DNA of 59,695 nt from Entrophospora sp. SA101 (GCA_958430865.1 CAUDNR010004257.1:1-59695); one strand, 5' to 3'. Positions 34,499 to 49,100 are shown, counted from the first letter of the stretch. Numbers and translations are program-made. The notes: generated from the letters alone by a model not told the origin.

Positions 34499-34707
34499 TT
34501 GAAAAAGTAGCCGAACGAATTAATTTAACTAACTCTGAAACTAAGGACATTTTATACTATCACATTGATTATTTTACTTTGGATAGACTAATGACTTATG
34601 CGGAAAAATTGCTCTCTCCTTTGGAGATAAAAGTAAAAGTAGAAACTAAGAAAGAAAATTCAAATGTCCAATATCCATTTAGCATGACATCTCAAATTAT
34701 CAATTAA
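34499..34707 (+). pseudogene. Coding-like fragment, unknown
   Basis: A frame open for about 68 codons without a start codon, with normal composition (VEKVAERINLTNSETKDI, DYFTLDRLMTYAEKLLSPLE) and a TAA stop near 34705. Looks like an exon or relic of a helical protein. Not recognised. Confidence 0.25.
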
Positions 34708-34778
34708 TTTATCATGTTCTTTAGATAATCTTTTCCAAGAGAATTTTCTTTAAATTTTTCATTAAATAATTTCTTTTT

Positions 34779-35040
34779 TTAATCACATAAACCACAACAA
34801 GCAACTCTAGTGGAATCAACATCATCAAAAATAGTGCTTTGATTAAAAAAAGATTTTGTACTTAATTGTTTGTCAGAAACAATGCCACGTTTACCACATT
34901 GATTATGACTTATTAAATTCCTTTCTCTATATTCTCTATTTAATTTAACTGATTTGCCACAAATACATTGAACTAATTTAGAATTAATTTCCTCAAGGAA
35001 ATATTTATTTCTATACAATTTTCTTAATTCGTGCTCCGTG
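34779..35040 (-). CDS. Cys-rich zinc-finger-like fragment
   Basis: After an acceptor-like TTTTGCAG near 35045 the minus-strand frame reads CLTEHELRKLYRNKYFLEE, then CICGKSVKLNREYRERNLI and SHNQCGKRG, stopping at 34779. The C-x-C-G ... H-x3-C spacing suggests a zinc-binding module of the kind I recall in mycorrhizal-fungus hypothetical and transposon-borne proteins. No upstream exon was found, so it is partial or decayed. Function unknown. Confidence 0.35.
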
Positions 35041-35444
35041 AGACAACTGCAAAATTTTGCCGATCGTTAGTATAATTTTGTGGCGATAATAAACAATATA
35101 ATTTTTAGAATTTTTGGAATATGACCGTCCCTCACGTGATTAAGCATGATTACGCGCGACATAAAAATTTAAAATTTAAACTTTTCAAAGTAACCAAACA
35201 TCTATTTATATTTCTTTTTTTTTTGAATAAAACTAATTACAAACGCTTATTTATATTTTTTTTCTTGAATAAATAATTAAATATTATACTTGAATCTTAA
35301 GTTTTATATAGCAATTTTAGGCAAGAATCCAGCGGTCCCTCCATATAAAGATAAAATATTTTATAAGAAAGTCCATTTGAAAATTTGTATATTAAAACTT
35401 TGGGTTTCTTACTATTTATTACATTTGCAAATACAATTTATAAA
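35041..35444. other. Spacer end, no gene seen
   Basis: AT-rich sequence leading into the right arm. A 7-bp hairpin, ATTTATA (35436-35442) and TATAAAT (35449-35455), spans the arm boundary, which falls in its loop. Confidence 0.45.
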
Positions 35445-35477
35445 TTCGTATAAATAGTAGTTTTTTAGGAATGAAGT

Positions 35478-35884
35478 ATGGGTTCCGGAAAATTTCAATT
35501 AGTGATCTGCGAAAATTTGCGAATTAAATTATTTAATAAAACTAGAGTGATGGTGAGTGGCGATAACCACCACTATTCTTTTGATAAACACTTACCCGCT
35601 TCTTTCGAGTATGTGATTCTCTTTTCTTCTTTTTTGATTTGCCTTTTGATCTTTTGGCAATTTTCAAAAAAAGAAAGAAAAAGAAATTTTATTTGATCAA
35701 CAAACGCGTCATTAATTATTTATTATTATTGGCACTTGGCGTTGCGAAGGTTTTTTTTTTGTTGAAAGAACAATTTATTTTTTGACAGAGTCCAAAGATG
35801 ACAAAACGTGAGTCTCCTAAAGAAGACGTGTTAATAACTAACCAGATGTACTTTTTTTTTATTTGTATTGATATATATAAATAA
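35478..35884 (+). CDS. Small two-exon gene-like unit, right copy
   Basis: Same as the unit at 32001-32407 in opposite orientation. Candidate exons 35478-35552 and 35789-35884 encode 56 residues. It starts 33 bp inside the arm, next to the spacer. Coding status uncertain. Confidence 0.35.
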
Positions 35885-36138
35885 ATTCTGGTTATTTTTG
35901 AATAAATTTTCTTTTGGATCGTGTGCAACACGTGATGATTCACATGTTTAAATAGTTTATTTAAAATTAATATAAAATAAAATATATAATATAAAGTGCA
36001 ATTAATGAATGCAATAAAATCATCACTGATCCTTTATTATAAGTAAATAATAAATGATCTTATTAGTAATAATTAATGGATAGTAATTTCCCAATTAATT
36101 AGTAATGAAATTTTTATTCACCTTATCAAAATCATCAT

Positions 36139-37654
36139 TTAGAGAAAAGAGTTGATATCAAGATCATTTAATGAATTGTCATTACTTGTATAGCTCTTTA
36201 AGCTTTTTGATTTAGCAATTTCATCATCTAATATCCTGCTTGTATGATATGCATATGGATGTGATTTGTGTGCTAGTTGCAAATCACTACTACTAGTAGT
36301 AGTATTATCATTACTATTATTATTACTATTCTTATTAAGGATTTTTTCAGAAAAATCACAAAGCTCTCTAATAGTTGGTCTTTTTGATGGATCCACATCC
36401 CAACATTTCTGCATAATTTGTGCATAATCAGCAGGCATTCCTGGTAATATTGGTGGTTGTAAACCTTCACATATATCAAAAATTAAACGATGATTGTGAG
36501 CTCTATCATCAAATGGTGGGCAACCTGAAAATATTTCCCACATTAACATTCCAAAGCTATAAATATCTGTTTCTTTTGTGTTCTTTGCATTAATTTTGCC
36601 TCTAAGTAGCTCAGGTGCAATGTATGATATTATTCCATAGGTTTTATTTAATGATTTTTCATCAACTGGTCCACATAACCCCAAATCTGTAATATAACAA
36701 GCACCTCCTTGCAATAATATATTACCACTATGTAAATCACAATGGATTAAATCTTTTACATGTATCTGATATAATGCCACACACAAATAATGAAAAATTG
36801 TAATTCTGTCTTTTAATGCTAAATTAAAATGATTTTTTTGTAAATAATCCCTTAAATTTCCTTCTGGATGATAATTTAAAACAATTGCATAATTTCCATT
36901 ATCTGGGAATTTAGTTATACCATAGCAAGAAACAATCAAGCTTGATTTAATTTTACAGTAATTCATTGCCTGAAAATAAATATAAGTATTAGTATTATAT
37001 AATACAGTATTATATATTTTGTTTTAAATGACAACTACTAACCTCATCAAAAAAACCTTTTCCTGGATTACTTGAATTATTTAAATTTTTTAATACTACT
37101 TCTTGCTCTCCCAAATAACTAAATTCCTTTTTATTTTCATCATAATCAATTATTCCTCCTTTTATCCATATAGCAATATAAATTGAACTAAATCCACCTT
37201 CAGTTAATTTTCTAATATCATAAAATTGCTCAAAAGGTATCCATTCTAAAATAAAGTTTGGTAGAGCTGATTTCATTTGACATTGTTGAATAAAGTCATC
37301 AATTACATTATTTCCAGATGTCCAAGTTGTGAAAAGGCTCTGTAATTGTAAACTAATGCAACCTTCACAGAATCTGTCAGAGTATCTTGTCCATTTACAC
37401 TTGTCACATTCTTTCAGTTTGCCTTTTTTATGAATTGCATTTTCTAATTCAAATTCATAAATAAACTTTTCTTTACAAAACTTTTTTTCATTTTCAGAAA
37501 GCTCCTTATTTTTTTTGACTAATGAAAAAAAATAATCTTTTTCATGTTCTTCATCAGAATTAACCATTGCATTATTATACATTTCTAAATTAATTTTATA
37601 TACAAATTCCTTCCTTTCTGGTGATAATGATAATAATAACTTGTCATATGACAT
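36139..37654 (-). CDS. TKL-type protein kinase, right copy
   Basis: Exons in gene order 37654-37043 and 36969-36139; the 480-residue product is identical to that of 30231-31746, including the C-x2-C pairs and the HCD and DLG variants. A true recent duplicate would be expected to show silent changes; none was noticed here. Confidence 0.9.
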
Positions 37655-37869
37655 TATAAAATAAATTTTTTATAGAACTTAACTTGAAAAAAAATTTTTT
37701 TTTTTGAGAATAACAGTGTGTAACAAACAATTATTGAATAAATTTTAAGGTAATATGCGCGCCCTTTTCTTTAATATAAATCTTAAAATTGAAAAATAAA
37801 AATTGTATTATTAGAGAACAACTCCAACATCAAAAGAAAATCCTTTGTCGTCAAATTCAGTCGCGTTTA

Positions 37870-38254
37870 CTTTGTCGAAAATTATTTCGTCGACAATCAT
37901 TTCGTCCGACACCCATTTCGTCGAAAGTTTGTTTCATCGAATGTTCATTTCGTCGAATGTTCATTTCGTCGAATGTTCATTTCGTCGAATGTTTGTTTCG
38001 TCGAATGTTTGTTTCGTCGAATGTTTGTTTCGTCGAATGTTCATTTCGTCGAAAATTATTCATCCTCGAGCCAGAGACCGAAAGAGTTAGATGTGAGAAA
38101 TTAGTTAAGAAATTAGGTGGGAAAAACAGAGTGTGTGGGAAGTGTGAGGAGAAATTTGTTTAATGAAGTTTGTTTTTTGTGACAAAATGAACTTTCGACG
38201 AAATGAACTTTCGATGAAACAAACTTTCGACGAAATGGGTGTCGACGAAATGAA
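37870..38254. mobile_element. Fold-back element, right copy
   Basis: Mirror of 29631-30015, with the same 16-bp TTCGTCGAA-containing units and the same unit number. Tandem arrays usually vary in copy number between true duplicates, so the equal count suggests a very recent or artefactual copy. Confidence 0.7.
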
Positions 38255-38515
38255 TCAGACCCCTGTAAGAATTTGTATTGCGAATAGAACTCCACCCCCA
38301 AAAAACCCAATTTCGAGGCCCCTAGTTGATTAACCAATCGCAATAAATTGTGGTTCATGTAAAATCTATAAAAAAAAATTTTTTATCAATTAAAATCCAA
38401 TTTTAATATCTATTTGTAAAGTATTATTTATTTACTTGCAAAACTTACTAATAGTAATCAATTAATAAGTGACTATCAGTTATACTTTTATATATCCAAT
38501 TAAATAATTCTAAAA

Positions 38516-39747
38516 ATGGCAGACTCGGGAGATCGTGGTAAATTTCAAAAAACAAATTATTTTTGATGTTAATCATTGCAAAAGGACTTTGAAATGTATA
38601 TGCACCATAAATTTTAAAATTTTAACAGGACGTGGTTTTGGACGTGGTCGTGGGCGTGGTGGTGATAGAGGAGGCCGAGGTCGTGGACGTGGTGGACGTC
38701 GCCCTGCACGCAAAGAAGAGGATAAAGAATGGTATAATTTAATTGATTGGTCAATCGATAAATCAGCTAATTAATAATTATAATTACATAATAATATGAT
38801 TATTTATCATTGTCATCATCATCATTGTTGTTGTTGTTTTAGGGTTCCAGTAACCAAACTTGGACGTCTTGTAAAAGAAAACAAGATCAAAAGCATTGAA
38901 GAGATTTATTTATTTTCACTGCCAGTCAAAGAATATCAAATAATAGATCATTTTTTTGGAACCTCATTAAAAGATGAAGTTATGAAGATCATGCCTGTTC
39001 AAAAACAAACACGTGCAGGTCAAAGGACTAGATTCAAAGTTATTATTATTTTATTACATTTTGAAAAATGATAATATTTTTCCAATAAATTTCATATACA
39101 TATATATGTGTATATTAATGATAATATTTGTTTATAATTAACTAATCATCAAATTAAATAATTTTTAGGCATTCGTTGTAATTGGTGATTCCAATGGACA
39201 TGTTGGATTGGGCGTTAAATGTTCTAAAGAAGTAGCAACAGCTATCCGTGGTGCAATTACCCTCGCCAAACTTTCAATTATTCCTGTTAGACGTGGTTAC
39301 TGGGGTTCATTGATTGGTGAACCACACACTGTACCATCCAAAGTTACTGGTAAATGTGGTTCCGTACTGTGTCGTCTTGTGCCTGCTCCTAGAGGCACTG
39401 GGATTGTTGCAGCACCTACACCCAAAAAACTTTTACAACTTGCTGGCATCACTGATTGTTATACTACATCACGTGGATCTACTCGAACTTTGGGTAATTT
39501 TGTTAAGGCTACCTTTGCTGCAATTGGTCAGACATATGCCTATTTGACACCTGATTTATGGAAGGATGTTGATTTCAAACAATCTCCTTATCAAGAATTC
39601 AGTGATATGTTGGCTGTAAGTAAATAGTCTTTTTTTTCTTTTTGAAGATTAAAAAATGAATGATTTCAGATTTATTTATTAAAAAAAAATTGTTTTTTCA
39701 TTATTTCAAATAAAAAATAATAGAAAGCTCCTGAGAAAAGAAGTTGA
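38516..39747 (+). CDS. RPS2: 40S ribosomal protein S2 (uS5), right copy
   Basis: Exons 38516-38537, 38629-38731, 38843-39038, 39169-39615 and 39724-39747 give the same 263-residue protein as the left copy. The introns also appear identical. Confidence 0.95.
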
Positions 39748-40114
39748 AGGTTTTTTTAATTAAACATGTATAATGAAATGATTGTATATTAGAATACAAT
39801 TATACTATTATTAAACAAAAAAATTGTTAATTATAAAAGTCATATTTGCAAATAAATATTTATGAATTAATTAATTATCTATTATTGACCAAATTTTTTT
39901 ATTTACTTAAACCTTTGGTTTATAATAAATGTTGTTTCTGTAATTTCTGTAATATATTAAATTTTGTTTGCATACAATTTGTCTTACATAGAAAGAAATA
40001 TAAAAGAAAAGTATAAAATCTTTTTTTCAATGTTTTTTATTTTCTTGATTTTTTAAAAGATTTGTCATCTTTTTTAATCTTGTTACTATTATATCTTTTA
40101 CTCTATTTTATTTT

Positions 40115-41405
40115 TATCACAATTATGATGGTACAACTACATCATCTAACTTTTGTTTTTTATCAACAGGTTTAATCTAGCATCTTTTTCAACAATTAAA
40201 CTTCTTGGTATTTTATTTTCTAATTCAAGTTTCTTGATTTTTCCTTCAAAAAGTTCTAACCTTGATGCTATTTCTCTTGAGTTCTCTCAAGTATCTATTC
40301 ACGTAATTTCTTTTTAACATGAAATCTGGCAGATGCAGCTGTATTTCTTCTTTATCTTCTTCAGCTGCTAATTTTGCTGCATTATTTTATTATTAGCAGC
40401 AGCAGTAGTAGTAGAATATATTTGGGAATGCTTGAAGTGAATTTGTCAAAGAAATTTTTTTATTGGCCAAAATACTCTTTTATCATTATTGTTGTTGTTG
40501 TTGTTGTTGTTGCTGCTGCTACTATTGCTACCATTACCTTTTTTAATGTAGCTAGAAAAAAAAAGAAATTCAGTGGATCCAAAAGGGAGTAATAAATCTA
40601 GTGCGATTGTTACTTTAATTAACATTACTGATTGAATTTCCTAGAGTAGCTACCATGACTATTGAAGGCGCAGGAAATATAGAAGATAATGTGGGTAACA
40701 GTAATAGTAGTTGAAGAGTTGGAAGATGGATTAATAATGGTGATAGATTGTGTGGTGGCAGCGGCTGTGGGTATGGCAATTGAGTTCATGGCGAGATATA
40801 TAAGGATAGGATATTGATTTGCCAATGAGATAGAATCACGCCGAACTAACATGTTAGGTTGTTGAAGTTTCTTGATCGAAGAAATTTCAAATTTATTTAA
40901 ATCAATATCAAATGGATCATACTGCTAGTCCTGCAAGCTGGACCAGCTTGAGACGTTTCAGCCAGAAAATCATTAGAAGACAAAGAATCTAAATTTGGAT
41001 CATTAAAAGTTGCCCTCTTTGATCTTTGCCAATTTTATTAATCTAAATAATATATATATATAAATTTTATAAAATTAATCAATGAATTTCTTTTTGAATT
41101 GATAAATTTCACCAATTGGGAGGAATGTTGAAGGTCTTGCTAATAATAAAATTTCTTTTATCGGAAAAATTCTCTATTACTCTTACATATTAGATATGGT
41201 AAAAACTGAATGTTTTATTGTCTGATCTATAAAATAAAATATATAAGCAATCTTTTTCTAGTTAATTTCATGTCTACCTATTTGATTTTTGATTGTATTC
41301 AAAAAACAAGATTTTGAGTCTTCGTTTCCTGATCCAATCTCAGGTGTTGTTGGTCTTACATGGCCAATTGTTTCGTCATCAGTAAATTCAATACCTCCAG
41401 ATTCT
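40115..41405 (-). pseudogene. Dead bZIP gene, right copy
   Basis: Mirror of 26480-27770 with the same nonsense codon in the basic region and the same frameshift. The shared lesions show inactivation came before the duplication, or that both copies represent one locus. Confidence 0.6.
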
Positions 41406-41454
41406 AGATATTAATATTTCTTACAACAAAACTAGAAAAAAACCTAAACGCAGT

Positions 41455-41655
41455 TGATTTGTTTTTAGTGAATTATTAGAGTTTGATGACAAAGATGTCG
41501 AAGTTGTTCTTTAAATAATGCAATTTTTATAATTTTTATTTTTAAGATTAATAAAAATATTCAAAAATTTGGATACGTTAACCGGTCCTAAACCAAAAAT
41601 CTCCCATCTAGAGGATAATTGTTTGTTACACACTATTCGATAATTAAACAAGTTT
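41455..41655 (-). repeat. Diverged dispersed repeat, right copy
   Basis: Mirror of the segment at 26230-26430; its partner in this arm is at 37705-37870. Confidence 0.45.
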
Positions 41656-43628
41656 AGTGTGTCTCTAATGCTAAAGTTGTTAAATTTAAATATTGAAGAA
41701 AGCCACAATGATAAATAAAAAAGTAGTAGTAATGGATTTATTTCAACTTCTTTAAAAACATTTAAATCAAATGGCATGGAGAATTATTGGAACGATATTG
41801 AAAATTATACACACATAACAGGTAATTAATATATTCATTAACTAGTTAAATCCTTCTGACTGGAGGAAACTTCTATTGTATCTTGTATATTGGAAGTGTA
41901 AGTAAGAGTGGAATTTTTTCAGTACACGGGATTTGTTTTGATGGAGAGGATATTAGAGGCACCATCAATTGCAAGACAGAAGCATTTGTATCTCTGTGTT
42001 TGATTGTGTAACCACCACAATTGAAGAAAATACATGCGGGGTTGACACATTCTACTTCCTGTGTATATTGGTGGTCTTATTCTTTTCTTCAATGATACAC
42101 CAAGAACAAACTAACCATACTTGTTGAAAACAATACAAACAAGTTCGAGAAGGTCTATCTATATTCACACAGGACAATGTCTCATATTCTATTATGCATT
42201 TTTGCCACTGTTTAACCCATTTCCATGTGGATTCAATTAACATTAACAGATGGATGGTTTTCAAGATCTCAGACCTTCAACAAGGCGCATGTATTTAGAT
42301 GAGAGATGTGATGGAGATGGAGATTACATCCGTTACAGAGAAATAGTTGGCATTTCATCCTTCCACTAAAAAAAATAATTTTATGGCAGATATATATAGT
42401 AATGTGAAAGCAATTGATAACAAGTAAAAAGTATGAAAAAATACTTTTTTTCTTGTTTGTTCCTTAACATACCTCCTCTCAGTTTGCCCCAACTTGGCCC
42501 AGTTACGCTTGGCACAGAGAAATTTATTGGAAACTTGAGCTTGTTTGGGAAGCATGAGCATTATCAATATTGCACATTGAATATGCAGTTGAGTATGTTT
42601 TCCTTTCCGGCAAGATCCTAGCTTATCTTACATTTTCCAGTGATTATCCTTCAAACAATTTTCACATTGCTTCATCTTCTCCTAGTGTGATTGATAATAA
42701 GTGCCATGATCTTGTGTGTATCAGGGAGCTTGATATCAAGAAATTTGGTAACAGTGTCCAGTTCTGAAATTGGTTCGGTTTTTCAAAAAGCACCTAGTAC
42801 TTATTAATATGTGCCTGAATTTCATCATTGAGATAGCATAATCATGAATTCAAAATAACAATTAACTCTTTAAATAATAAAACTATTCTTAATAAGGCTT
42901 GAGAACAAATTTCAACTTGATAAACCAATCAAATAATAACTAAAACCATTCATTGGCAGCTCTTATTCAATCTGATCCACCCAAGTTAGTTATCTGTCAT
43001 GGCTAATATGCTCATATATTTCACATGTATTTTTTTACAACAAAAATATTACATTTATCACCAATCAAATATTTATTAAACTGTTAATAAATCAGTTTAA
43101 GAAAAAAAAAATAACTTATAAACAAAATCATATGAATCTTCACCAAACTATCTTATAAATGGATTGTTTTATATAAATTCACAATTACTATTTTTTATTC
43201 TTTTTGATATTTTCCAGCATCTCACTATTTTTTCATCATATATTTTTCAACTTAAAATTATCCATTCTACCTCCCATATAAAATTTAATATATATATTTA
43301 ACGAATGCTTGTTATTGTTGTTAATTAACTAATGGTGGATGATATTTGTAAGTTCAAAGTTGATATTACAGATTTTTATTGATAGCCTCTAATATATACA
43401 ATATTTATAAGCAAAAAAAAATGTTTAAAATTTTTTTGTTGTGATATAAATTATAATATTACCACCAATTAATTATTAAAGATTATTACTATTTTAATAG
43501 CAAAAAAAAATAAATAAAAGGAAATGTAAGGTGATCATAAACTAAGATAAGAATTGTGTACATGTATAAATTAATTTCTTTTTTTGACTTAATCATCATT
43601 GATTTAATGAAAGCAATGAATGAATTGA
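41656..43628. other. Long gene-free stretch, right copy
   Basis: Mirror of 24257-26229; no supported gene. Confidence 0.4.
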
Positions 43629-45167
43629 TTAATTATTTGTAACTTTACTTCTTTTTTTTGGCCTAGATGAAGATGATTGTTGTCCACCATAATTGGTTGA
43701 TTCAGTTTTGTATAACACACCATTTGATGCTAATGATTTAGATGAAGTAGATGTAGATGAAGTGACTATGTATTCAGATTCCATACCATCAACAAATCTT
43801 TTTAATGTGTCATAAACTTTATTATTGAATCGAATGTCGTCATGTTTCTGACGAACATGTTTTTTCATGGCTAATAGACGACTTTGATAATGGGAGATTA
43901 GTAGACCAGGATATTTTGCAATCATATAAGTTAGGAACACAAATTCCACAGGAGCCAATCGATTATCTTTATGAAATATATCAGAATTATCAGCTATCAT
44001 TGCTTCAAGTGTTTGATAAATTCTCTCTGCAATGATTTTTAAATTTGAGGGTACTTGACGTTCTTCCTTTAAGAATTTAGTTATGACAGCAGGAGTTGCA
44101 TTGAATTTTTCAGGTTCATTTTCAATCATATGTAATGATTGTGTTATCAATTGGAATGGTCTAGCACGTTTAGTATCCATTATAAGTGAAATACTAGGAT
44201 ATTTGCTGAAAATGGAGTGAGCAAAATCAGCCATTGGACTACTGATTGCTTGTAATTTTTCAGCTGGTGTTAATGCAACACCCAATTGGACACGGCTAAA
44301 AATTTCTTGCTCTTGCTGTAATGAAAGGTCATAATACTCAACTACAAAATTAGCACAATGAAAACAATGTTAGATGGTAATGATTTAAGACATATATGAA
44401 ATAATTATAATTATATAATCATATAATTGTAAAATACTCTTACCACAAAGCAACTCGGAACAGTCAAATAGCTCTCTTTCTGGTTCTGTCAATGACTTTT
44501 TGCCATTGACAATTTTATAGTACCTTTTAGCTACATTGCCATCAGAAGGGCTTACATGGGGAATTTCACCATCCATAAATCTATTGTTTGTGAGTATATA
44601 TATGAAATGAAAGGATATATGTGTAATTTTAGTGAATATAGCAAGTTGTCAAAGATTGATAATTAACTAATAATTGATTCACCAAATAATCATTACTTAC
44701 TTTTTGATGGCAGTTAACCTCTGCTTCCCATCTATGCATACTCTGATCCATCTTTTGTTATCTAATTTTTTACAAGAAAAAATTACTGGTGGAACATAAA
44801 AATTGTTAAGAACAGAATCTACTAGATGAGATTGTTTAATTGCTACCAAAAAATAATTTTATTTATTAGAAATTATAACTGATATTAATAGATAATATTG
44901 TATTAATTAAATAATAGTTACATGTCCATACAACATCTATGTGGGTGTAAGAAATTAATAATAAGGAAAAAATTTTTTTAATTTATTATATATATTGTTT
45001 AGTAAACTATAATATATATACATTTATACATATATTAATAATGGTATAAAAGGCTCTTTACCTCTTTGGAATTCAGGATTAAGGTCAATTATTCCCATTT
45101 GCAACCAGTTGTATAATTTATATAAAGTATGGGTAACATTCCTTGGTTTAGTAAGTGCTTCTTCCAT
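43629..45167 (-). CDS. DUF262 domain protein, right copy
   Basis: Exons in gene order 45167-45062, 44936-44922, 44842-44701, 44580-44444, 44341-43629; same 370-residue product as 22718-24256. Confidence 0.88.
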
Positions 45168-46170
45168 GGTTGTGAAAAGTCTAAGTTTATGGTATAAAAG
45201 AAGTAATTTTTATGGAAAAAGAAAAAATAATTTATTATATATATATTTATAAAAAATTTTCTAAAAAAAATTAAGGTTTTGAGGGATAAATTTTTATTCA
45301 AAAAAAAAAAAAATATATTATTAATTTTTTAGCCAAATTTGATAATTGAATTATTGAATTGATTATTCATTTTGGTAATCAATAATAATAAGGGTTTACC
45401 TGTTTAAACCATTCAAAACTCCGAAAATCTGACCGAATAAATATCTATAATGAGTTTGTTTGTTATTTATAATAACCCAAACCAATGTGCAACATCAAAT
45501 TCATAAGTTTCAGGTAAATGAATTGGGTTACCTATTGCATAAAATTAAATAACAAAATAAAATGTACTAGACCAAATTACCATTCATTAATTATCCAAAT
45601 AACCATTTTATAAAATTATATAAAAAAAGATTAAATATTCTCTTCCTTCATTTTATTTTTGCTTTAAAACTTACAATAATAAACACCAAAAATAACAATA
45701 GATAAAAAAATTGGTGTTTTTATTGATTTTTCTTCTTCTTGTCAAATATATACAAAATTTATTTAATAAAATAAAAATAAACACTATAGAATTTATATTT
45801 ATTTTATCTTTCTTTTTATATATATATATATTTTTGTTATTTAGAATTTTCTTTTTTAAAAAAAAAATAAAAAATCCCACATATATAATTAATAACCAAC
45901 ACCAACACCAACACCAACACCAACACCAACACCAACACCAACACCAACACCAACACCACCACCAGAACCAACACCAACACCACCACCAACAACAACACCA
46001 CCACAATCACAACAAATCACACATTAATACCCATATTCACAAACTACCATCAACCAAACTACCATCAACCAAACTACCATTTAAAAACAAACCAAACGAT
46101 AATCTCAACCACTATAACTTATTTAACATAACCAAAATTAACGATTCTACTCTTTTAGAAATTAAGAAAC
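45168..46170. promoter_or_regulatory. Divergent leader/promoter region, right copy
   Basis: Mirror of 21715-22717, with the (CAACAC)n tract at 45895-45957 and the three 15-bp units just upstream of the giant gene start. Tract length appears equal to the left copy. Confidence 0.5.
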
Positions 46171-49100
46171 ATGGAAAATGTACGTTTAATTGAACAAGAA
46201 GAAGAACAAAATGTTTTGAGTAGTGTCATTAATTCGGAGGCAGTGGAAACCATAGACGATCTTGAAGAATATAATGAAGAATATAAGAACCTTCATCCAA
46301 CAGGAGTATTATTATTACCATTAGAAGAGGTGACAACAATTGACCAGGAAATGAAAGAAAAACAAAATTTATTTCAATTGAATTATAAGAAAATAACTGA
46401 AGAAGTTTCAACTGTAAAAGAAAAAGAAACTGGAATGCAGAAAGAATTCATCTCATCAATCGAAGATTTGATTAATTGGATGAATTCTCGATTTAATAAA
46501 ATTTTGATTAATCATGAATTATTAAAACCAGTTGTTGATATCAATGAATTTATTATTGATCTAGATTTAATAAATCCTTTAGATGAATCATTATCAAAAT
46601 TAGAAAATGAATTGATAATTAAACAAACCGATGAATTTAATAGATTAACTAATAATAATAATAATAAAGATCATGATATTTTAAAATCTTTAAACTTATT
46701 ATGGGAAAGTTTTAAAAGTTTACTAAAATTATCAAAATCAAAATTGCAGGAATTAAATTGGACTTCTAATTTATTACAGAAAATACAAGGAATTAGTATT
46801 GAAATTCAAAAGGTTGAAGTAATGTTAGAAGGTGTTGAAGAATCAAGGAAAAAAACTCACGATGAATCGACAACTTTTGCAACACGAAATAATAATAGTG
46901 GTTTATTAACATCTTCACCTAATTCAAGTACAGCAAATTTCAACAATAACAATAACAACGGTAATGATACTTCTAGCACTAACCCTACCGCCACGTCATT
47001 ACACAACACTCCTGTAATAACTAATGTAGCAAGTAAAACTTCATTGGCATCTTCTGCATCATCATCATCTTCCATGATCGCTGATGAAGGAATAACTGTC
47101 ACCAGTATTGTATTCTCTTCTTCCCTGTTAGATGAATGGTACACAAAAGTAGTTGCTGCCGATGAATTATTAAAGCATGAAGTATATGAGCAAGTTAAAG
47201 AACTAATAAACTTCTATCAACATGAGAAATTCAGAGCTCCAATAGATTTGGTTAATCACGTAACAGAAATAGTAAATCATGTCATCCCTTTATTAAGTGA
47301 TAAAATCTATTATATTCGCCAAACATTGTCTCAAGATAGACATATAGGAAGATGGTTTGATGGTTCAAATGAATCAGACAAATGGATATCTGATACTTTT
47401 AGACGAGTAAAACAATTCGAAGTACCTGATCTAATAAATAAATATGATTGGACTGATGAAAAACAAAATATTGAAAATATGATCCAAGATCGTCGCCGAA
47501 TAATTTATGGAATAAAACAAGATATTTTACAATTTGAAAATGAACGTTTAAAAGATTTGGAACGTAAATCAAATGACCTCCATTCAATAATGCTAAATCA
47601 TCAACCCTCCTCCAACTCTCCCGATCCAGCCTCCCCTATTGCTACCAGTGCCACTACCACCACCACCTCATCAGTATCATCAAACAACTCCTCAATCATC
47701 ATTCAAAATTCTCAAGAAGATTTATTAGTAATAGAATTGATGGAAAAGCAATTAAAAAGTCTAAAGGAAAAATTAACAAAATTAAAAAAATTCATTGATA
47801 ATATATTATTGCAAACTAATGTTGAAAGCTTTTTAATGATAATTGATATTTTGGAAAATTTACAAAATTTACGTAATGAAATAACTCAAATTCGTAAATC
47901 AATCATTGAACATAATGATGCTAACATGGTAAAAGATGATGTTATAAATGTTGAAGAAAAAATAAAAAATTTTGAAAAACAATTACCTCATAAAACAGAA
48001 TCATCAGAAAATTCCAATGATAATAATAACAATAACACACCAACTATGAATACCACCACCACCACAACTAAAAAAACCAATACTACTTCACCTGGTTTAG
48101 TAAAGGCTTTAAAAAATAAACATAAGAAGTTATTATTAACTATACAAAATATTAAGATTGCTTTGGCTGAAAACAAATTACAAATGGCTGCCTACTTGTC
48201 ACCTTCATCACCCTCATCACCTACTTCTGCCAATTCTGAATTTGATAAATTAGCTAACATAATTGAACAAAAATTAGAAAATTTCTATACAAGATTATCT
48301 TCTCCTCCAACATACATGTTGGACTGTAACACAAATAATAGTGGTATTGACAATGATACAGATCATGATTGTACAAATGATAAAAATAATGAAGAAGGAA
48401 TAGAAGAGGTGGAGCCTGAACAAGTTCATGGTTTGACATGTAATGATGATCATGTTGAAGAGTGGAGTGAACGTTATAACAAGATAGAATCTGAATTGAT
48501 TCTGTTTGAGAGAAGTTTATGGGTAGAATTCTGGTTGAAGTCTGAACCTGCTAAACGATTACGTGGTGAAGAGGTGATTGGTAGAATTAATAAGGCAGAG
48601 AAAACATTTGCTGATATTAAAGATTTGATGATTTTGCGCCAAAATAATCTACAAACGATTAGAGAAGGCAGAAAATTTGCAAAAAGTGCTAATGCAATCA
48701 GAGATCAACTTGACATCATAAAGGGTAAGATGAGGCGTCAAGATACCAAGACTGATGCTTCAATACAAGAATTAGATGCTCATATGGCTGATGCCTTGGA
48801 AATGTTAAATAATCTTGAATCAGCTTATCAACATTTGATAGCTCCTGATGTTGGAGATGAAAGGTACCGTGAAAGATTTGATGAACAACTAAATCAGTTT
48901 AATTTGGTAGAAGCTTGGATTAAAGAAGTAAAAATTTGGTTCAAAGAGGCTGAACGTATGCGTGTATGGATAGATAAGCACATTGTGGTATTAGAAAATT
49001 TTCCAAAGTTTGACGCTCTTCAAGAAGGTAAAGTACCTGCTACTCAAGAACAGGTTGATGAATGGCAAGATGATTATGATAAATTGGAATTAGAAGTTGA

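Noticed and set aside
38538..39168. snoRNA in RPS2 introns
   Set aside because: RPS2 introns host snoRNAs in some animals, but no convincing C/D or H/ACA box pair was seen in these introns.
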